DNA of 64,000 bases from Ctenosaura bakeri (Eukaryota > Chordata > Lepidosauria > Squamata > Iguanidae): assembly GCA_948474755.1 (NCBI GenBank), contig CAOLHI010000489.1, positions 558,001 to 622,000 on the forward strand, written 5' to 3'. Every line of letters begins with the position of its first letter. Positions within the stretch are counted from its first letter, which is position 1. Positions 40,199 through 51,519 of this stretch are shown in pieces. A model generated the notes under the pieces. The model searched no databases. It worked only from the letters and a program-made list of their open reading frames with translations, and was not told where the DNA came from. Both the position numbers and the translations under genes were made by a program.

Positions 40199-42382
40199 GT
40201 GATGAAACAGTACAATTTTCAATATAAACAGTCAAACAAAAAGCAATTTTCTTCACTAGTGTGTCTGAAATAGGGTAACAGCAACATTTATAAATATAAA
40301 TGTCTTTACATTATTATATGTTATTATAATATGTTAATTACTTGGATGGTGCAGACCTTTCACAGATCCCAAATTCCAAACCAATAGGGTCCACTTCATT
40401 TTCATGGGGTCCAAAGCAAGTCAGATCAATCTGTTTCAAATCCTGAGAAGATCAGTCTGACCCAAAATATTTAGACCAATTCATAGAAGTGTAAAGGCAA
40501 CCACTTTGCCTCTAGCAACATCATATGAGGAAAACACCATGCTGGGATGGTAAAAGGCAGGAAGAAGGGAGCTAGCCTTTGCTCAGAAACACCTGGAGCT
40601 TCCAATTTGGGTTAAAAAATTCAACAGAATTCTGTAATCTTAGTGCTTGGGAAGTGATAGTGTGAATCACTGAAATGTATGTATTTGGGTCCTCTTCTAC
40701 AGGCTTGTGCTCATGTGCTAGATTTACTTGGCAGCAGCAGGTTTCTGCATCTATGACTCTACACCTTTACCATTTGCTGTTTGCTAACCCGGTGCCCAGC
40801 ATGCTGTCTCTCAGTGGAGTACTTCACCTTTGTCCATCAGTTTATTTGCACCTGTACTTGAGGATACTTCTGGGGCACTAGCACAGTGCCTTCAATATTG
40901 GGTTGTGGAGAGGACCAAGACAACATGGAAAGAGTGTCCTACGGACATCAATGGGCTGAAGAGACCTTGAAATTGACTTTTTAAAATATTATCATTTCAT
41001 ATTTTGAAAAAAGCAGATCTTGAAAGTGGCTATCCCTAATTCCCTGGGAGAAAGGTATGTGCAGTTTGCTCCAAAGGGGTTATCATTTCTCCAGTCTCAT
41101 GCACTTGTGTGGCGGGGAGTGGGTGGGAGATGTAGGCATACTGGCCACCTAATGCACATAAGCAGGAGACCCAGACATTTTGATCTGAGATTCAGATAGG
41201 GTTAGTCTGGATCTATATGGGTCTGAACCTTATCAGCACTCAATATGAATGGCATAACTGGATTCCAACCTAAATCAGAGGGTCTTTGCACAGCTTTAGT
41301 AGCTTTACGGCCATCAAATTCTGCAGGCTTGTATTGAGATATGAGATCTGCACACACACAATGAGCTGCTTGAGACCCTCTGGTGTGCCGAAAATGAAAA
41401 ATCATTGGCTTAAACACAATGGGGACCCAGGTTCCTTGGGACCATAGATGCTAACACTCACATAGGAAAATAAGACACCAGTATTTGTTAAGTGTTCAAG
41501 ATGAAACCCCCCAATATCTTCATCCCTGCCTAGCTTTATGTGAATCTTTTGGAACATGTCATTCACTTTGAGCTAATGTGTGTATTTCAATGGCATACTG
41601 GGGAGACTGTGAAATAAGTACTCCAAGAAGTAAGAAGGAAAACTTAGGGGCATTTTAACCATCTGGGGAAATTTGCCCTGGTTGTAAGTCTAGCTGCTTT
41701 GGTATTCCAAGTAAAATGCTAGCCGAGTAACTGCTTCTGTTTGGCTCTAGAGGAGAAATCTCACTTATCAATTCATCCTGCAGCCTCACTGCCTTATTTT
41801 TATCTTGGCAGTTTCTCTTCCACTTACAACCTGTGCCTAACATTTCTTAGGTTCTGATATGAAATGAGATCACAGCCTGAAGAGGTATAGCTTCAGGCAA
41901 TGGTATAGCTTCAGGCAAGACTTTCGACTCCAAGAAATATATATATATATTTATACAGTCTTGTTCAAGGAGAAGGAGTTCTTCATTGTCAGTTTAACAG
42001 AACTCGGGGTCATATTAAAGAAACAATTAATGCACCCTTCCAAAGAAACATTATTTTGGGAGTGAAGTGGCAACTGTGCTAGTCAACTATGTGAGATGAT
42101 ACATTATGCCACCACATACAAAAGCACTGCTTGCACAAGGGGTCCAATCAAATAAGTAGTGGCACATGGGACCAGCAGAAGCATGAAAGTGACCTGATCA
42201 GTTTTACAAGTTAAAAATTGTGACACAAGAGAAGGTCTGTACAATAAAATGGAAACAAATTTTGCTGGATTCGACAGTCGGGGGAAAGTAAGCTTTTCAC
42301 TCCTCCCAGGACTCACTGCAAGAAAAAGTACACCTCAGCATGAAATTCTCACATTGATGAGGTTTACAAGGTGTTTCAGAGA

Positions 42383-42602
42383 AGAGCCAAACTGGTATAG
42401 TGGTCTGAGTGTTTCACTAGGACTCCAAGAGACAAGAGTGCAGATCCCCAGTCAGCCATTAAAACCACATTGGATAACTTTAGACAATTCACAGCCTAAG
42501 GAAGGCAATGGCAAACATCCTCTGAATGGATCTCATCAAGAAAACCCTAGTATAGGGTCACAAGTTGGAGTCAACTTTAAGGCACATAAAAATAGCAACA
42601 AA
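42383..42602 (+). mobile_element. tRNA-type SINE, sense copy
   Basis: From gagccaaactggtatagtgg (tRNA-related head), through cctaaggaaggcaatggcaa, to gggtcacaagttggagtcaa and cttaaggcacataaaaatag-like tail sequence. Nearly full length and moderately diverged. Confidence 0.85.
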
Positions 42603-42747
42603 ATGTGCAAGAAAAGATGTACATGTTTTAAAATCTGAAGAGCTTCAAAAGTGTAAGATTGAAAATTAGGAAAAATGCATTAAAATGGGTGCAGACTTCA
42701 ATACAGAAATACAAAAAAATCTTGCAACCCAATAGTTTAGAAGGGGG

Positions 42748-42888
42748 CTGCCTCTGCCTTCCTCTGAGGTTGAGAGGATGACTTGCCCAAGGTCACCCAG
42801 TGGGTTTCCATGGCTGAGAAGTGATATGAACCCCGGTCTCCAGAGTCAGAGTCCAATGTTCAAACCATAAAACCACTCTGGATCTCAT
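42748..42888 (-). mobile_element. tRNA-type SINE fragment, antisense
   Basis: Only the head half is left: tgccttcctctgaggttgag, gatgacttgcccaaggtcac, ccagtgggtttccatggctg, then a B-box complement (gatatgaaccccggtctcca) and gttcaaaccataaaaccact. The 3' tail is missing. Confidence 0.85.
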
Positions 42889-43557
42889 TAGATCATTGCT
42901 CTTCCAATATAAGCTGCTATTGGAATTGGAATGAACTTTCTATGAATCTCTGCTGCGTTGGTATGCATTTTTCTGTGTTCTTTTACAGTGGGATGTAGCT
43001 GTCTGCATGAGCAAAGAACAATTCCTTCTCCCTCACTTCCTCTCTAGTGCACTTGCAGATTATCTAGAAATGCTCTGCTGTTTCTTTTAAGGGAAAAACT
43101 ATTGTCCAAAAAACAGAGATGGAGCCTGCCCCCTACTCCCTCATCCATTTTATCTTGACTTGGTCAGTGCTTGGAACTTCACTTTTTTCCCTATCCAAAT
43201 CTGATAAATGTGATTTATAAACAGTCTCTCCTCTCCCCTTCCTCATTTTACAAGGCCTGCTAGTGGTTATTCTGTAGTCCTTCTTTTTCCCAATAGGAAC
43301 CAAAGGGATGTAGTTAAAAATATAGCCCTCAAAAATAATATGAAATGCATGAAGAATGTTCTGTTTTCTCTGTACCCTTAACACATAGCAACTTTAAAAG
43401 GAAAATAACAGCATGTTCTTGTTAAAGGAAGCCATGTGACAAACCCAAATTAATTGCAATCTGCAAATGAGCTGAACACATCTTGTGAAGGCTATATGGG
43501 AAAAAGAAGCTTACCTAGCACAGCAATGACAGTATAAAAGCCTCAGATTTAGACTTA

Positions 43558-44179
43558 GGCCCTTTCCACACGTGTATATAAAACGGATCAATGCGACCTC
43601 TAATGGAGGTCTTCCACACCTTGTGGTGCGTTTGATCGCATTTATTTTTTTGTTTCCACACGTGAATCCGCATAGGCACGGTCCGAACTGGCTTTGCGAG
43701 CACTTTTTAAAAACCTTGAAAAATGTGGTTTTTTTCCCGAGATGCGGGTTTGTGCGCACCTGCGGACGTGTGTGGAAGCGCAGATACGCACTGATTCGCC
43801 CAAAGAGCTGGGCGGCGCCATTTTGTTTTCCTCGGTAAGCAGTGAAGAACAGAAAAAAAGAGGGAGGATTCTAGGTATGTGGGTTCTTTCACTTATTTAT
43901 ATTTATTTATCATTTTAGAACATTCAAGGTACACACATGTGCAGTGACGCACGGAGCCATTTTTTAAAAAAAACGTCCAATCACGGACGAAGGGGGCGTG
44001 GTTAGGAAGCGAGCGGGAGATTAAATCTGATTACAGTGTGGATCTGCAGACACACGCTAGTGCGGAACACGCTAGAGCTGTGTGGAACGTTAAAAAATAT
44101 AATGCGCCATTGCGCAGATACAAATAAAACCGGCCAGAACCGTCCCTACGCGATTTCGCGACCACGTGTGGAAAAGGCC
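43558..44179. mobile_element. 622-bp inverted-repeat element with TTA duplication
   Basis: The ends ggccctttccacacgtgt and acgtgtggaaaaggcc are near-perfect inverted complements. Both flanks are TTA (43555-43557 and 44180-44182). Interior patches are CpG-rich (gtgcgcacctgcggacgtgt, gcgcagatacgcactgattc). TTA plus a GGCC terminus is the classic Harbinger signature; with no transposase this remains an inference. Confidence 0.9.
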
Positions 44180-44213
44180 TTAGACTTTATTATGTGGCTT
44201 ATTTGAATGAGAA

Positions 44214-44272
44214 CTTGTTGTTGTTGTTGTTGTTGTTGCTGTTGTTGTTGTTGTTGTTGCTGTTGTTGTTGT
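44214..44272. repeat. (TTG)n microsatellite
   Basis: About nineteen tandem TTG units, with two TGC/GCT-type variants in the run. A poly-Cys open frame across it is an artefact. It lies about 35 bp from the end of the preceding transposon. Confidence 0.95.
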
Positions 44273-44664
44273 ATTGCTGTCTTTTTACCTCCAAATTACC
44301 AGGGAGAACAGGGAAAAAAAAACCACTCAGAAACAAAATGGGTAGCAAGCAGGGCTGGTCCTACTAGTAGGCAGAATGAGCCAAGCACCACATGACAAAA
44401 GTGTGGGCATTATTAAAGGGCTCTGCAGTGTTTGTTCTTTCATTTTTGTTACTGTAATTTTTACTGCCAAGATGGGATAAGGTGTGGGTGGGTTTTTTTT
44501 TTTTTTTAATCTTTAGTACCAAAATACTTTGACTTATTTTGCATGCTAAACATTTTGTATCTATACACCTTTGTGGTGGCAGAAGAGAGTTCTTTGAACA
44601 CTATGGATTGCCAAAATGACCAGTAAATGGGTTCCAGAACAAATCAAGCCTGAATTTTGGCTTC

Positions 44665-45770
44665 AAACTACAGGAAAGGAGGTGCCACCTAAACATTAAA
44701 AAGAACTTCCTGATGGTAAGAGCAGTTCAACAGTGGAACCTTCCTTGAAGGTTTTTAACCTTCAACATCTAGCCCATGTCCTGAGGAGCATAATTCTTTT
44801 ATATCAAACATAATTCTTTTATATCTTCTAGTAGAGATCTACTGGAAGGACACATAGGCCAGCAGAGCCACAGATACAGATGAAAGGGTAGCACTGTTTT
44901 CTGTCATGCATCCTAAGTGAATCTCAGAAATGGTTCCCACAGACCATTTAGATAGACTTTCAGCACTAATAGTGCCAACAGGAGACAAGAGGTCTCTGGG
45001 ATCAAATTAACATTTCAAACAGCCAGGAATATTACACCTCAGAGGCATGCATCCTTGGATGAGATAGCCATCTTGCAGGGAACTACAAGGATGTCTGGCT
45101 GTATTTGCTTTGAACTACAAAGCTGAGACCCATCTTTATAAAAATTCAGCCATCTGGTCTTCAGGACATGTTCAGCCCTATAACTAGAACCCCCTTTTCT
45201 CCTCCATTTCGGAGTTCTCCCAGACTTGACTGGCAGACAGTCACTCTGGCAGTTGAAGCTCCCCTCAGCCCTTCCCCTAGGCTGAGTCGGGCTCTCCGCT
45301 TATCTTTTCCCAGCTGAAGACTTCTGGATAAGTACAGTATTACCCCAAGCCCCTATGTCTCTCTATCTTAATTTTCACTTCTTTCTAAATTTCTATAGCC
45401 TTGTATGTTGTGGGAGTGAGTGCAACCGAGTGATTGTATGGATTTTGACATCTGTTCCAATAAAATACTGATATTTGAACAGTTAGCCTGATTCTTTGTG
45501 ATCTAACTCCATAAATGCTGGGCTCAAATTCCTTAATTACCCTGCCCTCTTTGCACTGCTACAGCAGTGTTCATAGCTAATTTTCCCCACAAGTGATAAT
45601 TTTTACAAGTGTCAGGAATCCCTCTGAGGGACCCCCAGCAAGCAGGGCAACAAGAGGCTGGATGGCCATCTGTCAGGAGTGCTCTGATTGTGTATTCCTG
45701 CATGGCAGGGGAATTGGACTCAATGGCCCTTGTGGTCTCTATGATTCAGATTCAGTCCTATGATTCAGTG
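44665..45770 (+). mobile_element. CR1-type LINE 3' tail (sense), split by an insertion
   Basis: The left part (44665-44758) reads ggaggtgccacctaaacatt, aagaacttcctgatggtaag and agcagttcaacagtggaac. The continuation appears at 45653-45770 as gaggctggatggccatctgt, ggaattggactcaatggccc and ttgtggtctctatgattcag. These are adjacent parts of the CR1 3' end. The intervening 0.9 kb is foreign and described next. Confidence 0.8.
44759..45652 (+). mobile_element. Unclassified insertion within a CR1 tail, with poly(A) signal
   Basis: About 0.9 kb separates two halves of one CR1 tail. Near its right side it has an AATAAA at 45459-45464 after gattttgacatctgttcc. The overall look (no long frame, a single internal polyadenylation signal) would fit a solo LTR, but I cannot see clean TG...CA ends or an unambiguous target duplication. 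The class is left open. Confidence 0.45.
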
Positions 45771-46636
45771 GTAATGTGGGAGGCAGTAGGAAAAGAAAGA
45801 GACTGCATTATAGGTGGATAGATTCAATCGAGCTATAGCCCTGAATTTGCAGCACCTGAGCAGGGTCATTGATGACAAGGTATCTTGGAGATCTGTCACC
45901 TGCATCCTCTTGGTTAGTCCTACCTAGAGTGGAGCCATTCAATCAATTGTTGAATGGAGAGTCAACATGTAGATGAATCCAATTGATTCAGTGGGTCTAT
46001 TCCATCAAGCCAACTTTGACTTATGGTGTCTATGAATGAGACATCTCCAAGTCACCCTGGTCTTGTCTTTCAAACTCAGGGCTGTGGTTTCTTCAGGCTC
46101 TGCTCATGTCTTGCAAATTCAGGGATGTGGCTTCCTCAGGAAGCCACAAATCTCCTCTAATCAGGACTAAAACAGAATTCAGGCAATAAACTTTACTAGC
46201 CACCCTGTGGAATAACGGGAAACAGTGCAAAGATTGGGCAAAGATGTTGTGTGTCCCAAAGTAACTGAATATTCAGTTGGCCAAACCAACCCCTGACAAA
46301 ACCCCTGTTTCATCCCTCTTAGAAACAGTAGCTGTCCACAGTTTTCAAAGAAATAACTATGTTATTCTGTTGGGGAGGTGGCTGTTTTACAGGTTGTAAC
46401 AGCAAAGTATTTTTGCCATTAACATATTTTTGCAAATTATGATGATCCATATAATAGTTAATTAATAAATATGTAGAGGATCATAAGCTTGGACTTGTTG
46501 GTTCTTATATCCCTTATGGCCCCATAAGATTCTTTTGGTTCTTGTTTCCAAAACATAAAGAGTGAAAGTCTTTTGAAGAAGAAAAAAGATAATATCAAAA
46601 GGGAACAGGTGACTAATATGTTAAGAGGGTTATTAC

Positions 46637-47443
46637 CTAGGAAGGAAACAATAGCTACCAGTGCAATGTCTCGCCCATAGTTCCTTCTCCTGTTTTTAAT
46701 GATGCCAGGAGGATGTTGCAGTGCAGACTTACAGTTGACCTCTGTGAGTTCAAGCAGATTGATCACTGATGGGTTTTCAGAAGCTCTGCAGCTCATGTTG
46801 TCAGCATTCCTTAGTGTTCTTGATGAAGAATTTGTGTATTTCCTCAGAAATGATGCTAGATCATAAAGTTTGCATGTACAATTCCACCAGTTCTGGTCTA
46901 AGTTTAGAAAGCTTAATTGAGGGAGTGGGGAGAATGTGTCAGGAATAACAGCTAGTCTGTTTCTTGAAAGGTCAATTTCCATCAGTTGGGTGAGGCCACT
47001 GAAGGCTTTCTTCTCAATGGAATTAATGAAATTGTTTGATAAATCCAGAATCCTAAGCTTGCCAAGGTTTGCCATCTCAAAGCTGTTACCTGTGATGCTA
47101 GTAAGCTGATTTCCATTTAAATTGAGTCTAATAAGATCCTTCATGTTCTTGAACCAGGTACCATGAATACTGGTCAAAACATTGTTGCTTAGCACTAGTA
47201 CTTGAAGCTTCTGAAGTTCATGAAATGTGCTGTATGTGATAGAAGTGCTTGATATTTGATTCTGGTCCAGAAATAAAGTCTTCAGCACTCTTAGTCCAAG
47301 AAAGGCATCATCTCGGATTGTTGTAATCCCATTAGTGCTGAGTTGTAACAAAGTTGCATTGAGCAGGAAGGACAGGTTAAAGCTTTCTATTGAAGTGATG
47401 CTTCCATCAGTTATAATCAAAGCTTTGGTAGATGCAGGAACAG
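46637..47443 (-). CDS. LRRC53: LRRC53 coding exon 2: leucine-rich repeats, LRRCT, start of TM
   Basis: An 807-bp exon on the - strand with acceptor ctattcctttcatacag and donor gtaata. It opens with two bases completing an Ala codon and ends one base into Gly, giving about residues 31-300. It encodes roughly seven LRRs of the LxxLxLxxNxL type (for example LQVLVLSNNVLTSIHG, LIRLNLNGNQLTSI, LRILDLSNNFINSI and LMEIDLSRNRLAVIP). An LRRCT follows that starts NWWNCTCKLYDLASFLRKY and continues through NMSCRASENP to LTEVNC. A basic NRRRN stretch precedes DIALVAIVSFLG, the first half of the membrane helix. The extracellular part has several NxS/T sites. The strand, repeat layout and position inside TNNI3K all fit LRRC53. 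Confidence 0.95.
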
Positions 47444-48037
47444 CTGTATGAAAGGAATAGCAAAGTAAGTAAGAGCATAGATATGTGTGGAGGTACATTA
47501 ATGTTAGGTCAATGAAGTATATGGAGCTGGAAAGGCAAGTAAAACCAATGGTCAATATGATGAATTCAAATCAAATTTTTATGGCACCAAATTCTTGAAA
47601 ATACTGAATTTGAAAACATATATACTTCTAATACTCATGGCTCCAGATACAAGATTGAAAATATCATGCCCAAAAGAAGGATTAGAAACAAGAAATCAAG
47701 AAAAACAAATGTACATTATTTAGTTCTTGATATCTCATGAGAATAATTTTTTTAGAGAATTACATTTCAGAGTAACATTTTCAACAACAAAAAAGAACAA
47801 GCTAATGCAAAAAATAAACTCATTATTTAACATGAAGCTAGATTTGCAAATTAGTTATTGTAGGTGATATCTTTTGCTCGTTCCCCTTTCCCTCAATTTC
47901 TGACAGAAAAGCATGGGTTTGAACTGGATGTGGAGATCAATTAAGTACTAAACAACAAGTCAGTTGAGTGGCCTCTTCATAAAATCAGATAGCACTAATT
48001 AATCACTTTGAAAAAAATGGGAACTGAATCAGCAATA

Positions 48038-48208
48038 TACTGTATTTGCTGGCATATAAAACTATTTCCCCCCCAAAAAAACACTGTTTGAAAATGGCAT
48101 GCATCTTATATGCTTGTATGTCTGATACGCCAGCAAATAGTATTTGTCAGTGTATAAATGGCATGCATCTTATACACAGGTACGTTTTATACGCTGGCAA
48201 ATATAGTA
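48038..48208. mobile_element. Palindromic element with tactgtatttgctggc ends
   Basis: The left end tactgtatttgctggcatat and right end tacgctggcaaatatagta are inverted complements. Internally ggcatgcatcttatatgctt and ggcatgcatcttatacacag repeat in direct orientation, with gatacgccagcaaatagtat between. It is part of a widespread vertebrate short palindromic family; I do not assign a superfamily. Confidence 0.7.
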
Positions 48209-48829
48209 ATCCCTCCACCCCACTAGAAGAAAAAATTATGTAGGGACAAATCCAGGAGGCTAGTCAAGAGGTGAATCTCACTAACCCCACATCCTAGATC
48301 AAGAGGATGTGAAAAAAAAATGACTGAATCACTGCAGGGGCTTTGCAGTTTGGGTTTGAAAAGGCTTTTGCTTAATGAAATTTACCTCCTTGGCCAGGAG
48401 GAAGGGCATTAATGGATAACTTATTGCGCACTGTGTAGAACTTCAGCTTGCATTCCTTTTCTGGCAAAAGGAAGAAAAACAATATCTCACCTGCCATACA
48501 GGGTTCATGTGTAGAAGCACCCCAGATGACAGCATTGTGTCTTTATACCAGCCATGATGTGACCAGTCAGGTGCCCTTCTGGGATTCAGTATTATCCTAA
48601 CATGCTTACAAAGCAGGGAATTGCCTCAAATATGTCTTTCCCTTTAGTATTTGGTTATTTTAGCAGAAGCATGAAACTAGTTATATGCACAGATGGTATC
48701 AATGCACACCGCATGACACAGAGGTATAATGGACAGCTCCTAGAGAAAGAACCTTCCCCCTTCTGTGCAATGCCCTATTAAGGACTTCATCACACAAGGC
48801 AGCTAAGAGATCCAGCTGGCATGCTGTTA

Positions 48830-49090
48830 GTAGCTTTTCAATTCTAGGCATTCATTAGATGTTCCATTAGGTGTTGAGTCCTGGATATGTATTTATATGT
48901 TTGTTTCTATTGTTATGTATTACTCCTGGGCTGCTAACATTTTAATAATCTAACATTTTGACACTGCTTTGGCTGGTATATTTGAATTTATTATATCTCT
49001 TTGACTTTATTGATTGCCTTTGTTTTTATATTTGTGAAAATGCCCTTGGACCATTGCTACTTGGTATTTAAATAAAATATATATAAATTA
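48830..49090 (+). mobile_element. LINE-like 3' tail
   Basis: Thymine-rich sequence ends in ttatttgtgaaaatgccctt-type sequence and ggtatttaaataaaatatat, resembling the 3' end of L2/RTE-type LINEs (a microsatellite-like taaataaaat end). Short and decayed. Confidence 0.4.
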
Positions 49091-49416
49091 TAGAACAGAT
49101 TCTGTGTAGGTGTCCATTAGAGGCCTCGTACTTGGCTTCAGATAGGTGTGAACTGGCCATATTTCCTATTAAGCCAGGGAAAAGAAAGGGCTCTGTGTTC
49201 TTTCCATTCCAGTATTTTGACCCTCCATGGCTTATGCTAACAAGGAAACATAGCCACATTGGCTATGCATATGAATATGGCATTTGTTATGGTCTTTCAC
49301 TCCTGTAGTGGAGTTTGGGGCTTCACTGGCTTCATAAACTGACCACACAATTCTTCACCAATGCAAGTTTGCAGCCTTCATCTCCACAGTCATGTACTGC
49401 CATAAAGATGTTGCCT

Positions 49417-49860
49417 GACATCCTATTAGGCAGTTATAATGCTGTGAGTTTGACTTACAATGATACAACCATTGTTTTTTCACATTTATGATTGTGACAG
49501 TGCTACTACAAATGCCCCATAAATGCCCATGAAAACTACCTTGAAAATCAATAGGATGTCCTGAGTGATGGAGTTCTGCAGCATCGGTAAGCAGGATGCA
49601 CCAGGGTGATATAACTAGCCCTCTCCTGCCAGCAAGCAATGGTAAGAGGAGCAGAAGCAAGGATACAACTCTTTGCACACCATCTCTCAATAGCAGCAGG
49701 GGGCTGGTAAGATCATGCTACAGTGCCTTTCTCACTAACTGTGTCACTCAGAATAGCTGACTGGCTTTTAAGGTGGGTTCCAGGGGTCAGATCATTAGAT
49801 GGAGCATAGCTGTGATATCTGATGCAGGATCTTGGGCTATGTTTGGGCTACAGTGTTTAC
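49417..49860 (+). repeat. Dispersed repeat, uninterrupted relative of 19226-20230
   Basis: It aligns with the outer parts of the repeat at 19226-20230: gacatcctattaggcag, gtcctgagtgatggagttct, ggtaagcaggatgcaccagg and agctgactggcttttaaggt. It lacks the minisatellite insertion, so it shows what the unoccupied site looks like (around 49720-49745). The left end contains a possible inverted pair, gacatcctatta / caataggatgtc. Confidence 0.7.
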
Positions 49861-51519
49861 ATCCAAGATTCCCTCTATGATTGGAGTAAACTACCTGCAA
49901 AACACATAGTAACACAGCCCAGATAACAAGGCTAGCCTTACCATGAGGCAGAATGAGATAGTTGCCTCAGGCAGCAGAGAACTGAGAAGAGAAAATTTCA
50001 TACAACAACAACAACACATTCAGGATAAACAATGAAACAATGAAAACAGTGAGTTCATTTCCTGAACTTGTGCAGCATTGTTGTGGCCTCTGCCTGCTGA
50101 ATATATCAACCAGTTTCTCTTTCTAATTTGGATTCAATCTCCACCAGGTTGTCCTCTCCCACGTGCCATGCTCATGCAGCCATTGGCTTAAATTCATCAA
50201 AAGTTTCATACAATACTCATTCTGTACTGGCATAAATGAACATTTTTTTCCCCAGCATGTTCCAAAATGACATATTTGTTCTAGAAAGAGGAACCCATCT
50301 GTTCTAGTAGATGTCAAGTATTAACGCATTGCTTTGCAATCATGTTTGGGCTATAGTATTTAAGATGATTTCCCTGCTTTCTAATGACATTAAGGGGGAA
50401 AAATACTTTTGCTGAGGCAGTCCAGCACTATATGAGTTTCTTACATGCTGCTCAGCCACCCAGCCTTAATCGTGACCTGATGCACCCCTGCTATGCTCAG
50501 AAAGGGCCTCCCCTGAGTAGTGGCTGCCATTTGAGCTACCTAACCAATTTACTAATGCGAATGTTTCTCTTTTCCAGGAGGTCATGTGTTGTTTTCCCTT
50601 TACAATATGGATTTTATTTGCCTCTAGCAAATGCAATAAACTTGACAGGGAGCCTGTTCTCTTATTGATGCCTTGGAGGATTTCCCATGGGTCTCTCATT
50701 AATGCATTTGAGTACAGTCCCCTGCTGTGATATGTATTGCTTTTAAGCAAGTCCTCTATACAGAAAAGATTAGCCTAGTCTTAGCCTGCATATTATGCAC
50801 TTGTAGAAATGACTGGTGGATGGTTATGGCGCTAGCATTAACTGACTAGCAATTTCTATTAACACTGAAGTTGGTGTTATTCTGGCTTAACACGACAATA
50901 CCTTTATTGTAACACCTCTTTAGCACATTAGCATAGCTGAACTCTTAAATCTATATTAGAATGAGGCAGAGTGACTACCAAAAGGAGCGCCAGCTGCATC
51001 TACCTGTCTTTTCTTAAAACAGAGTGATACCTTTTTCACCAACCCAAGTAATATCTGCTTGTACTCTGTGTCTAAATAAACACATAATTCTTCATCAGAT
51101 AAAACAGAAGGCTAGTTACACACAGCACTAAGCTATAATGCAGCTGAAGATAACATCAACATCTGGATCCTAGACCTTCCAATGCCCATAGATACCTGCT
51201 GAAAAAGTGGTGGTTTCCACTACAACATCACAGCATACGTGGGGTGCACAAATTTATTTATTTATTTGTTTGTTTTCCACAGCTTTTGCAGCCATTTGAC
51301 TCAAGCCAGTTTACCACACACACACACAAAAAAAAAAATAGAAAACGTAACAGGTAGAAGCTCCCATCAGTAAAAATACAGAAAGGTAAAACATATCATT
51401 AAACTATCAAATAGAGTTAAAAACATGTTCATCAAACAGCAAGGAATATGGACCATGCATATGCATTATGAAAATATATTATAAAAAGCTTTTTTCCTAT
51501 AAACAGTCCTCCAAAAGAC

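Larger units (their letters stand above)
39242..46636 (-). other. LRRC53: LRRC53 intron 2
   Basis: 7.4 kb between donor gtaata and acceptor atttgtcacag, phase 1. It includes two long inverted-repeat elements, two SINE pieces, a (TTG)n microsatellite and a split CR1 tail. No exon was recognised within it. Confidence 0.9.

Noticed and set aside
44207..44395. Poly-Cys open frame
   Set aside because: Translation of a (TTG)n microsatellite.
48488..48560. Candidate LRRC53 first exon with a good - strand donor (ggcag followed by gtgaga)
   Set aside because: The frame with the right phase has a stop close by and no signal peptide or LRRNT cysteines. The exon at 56679-56792 fits both phase and motif.
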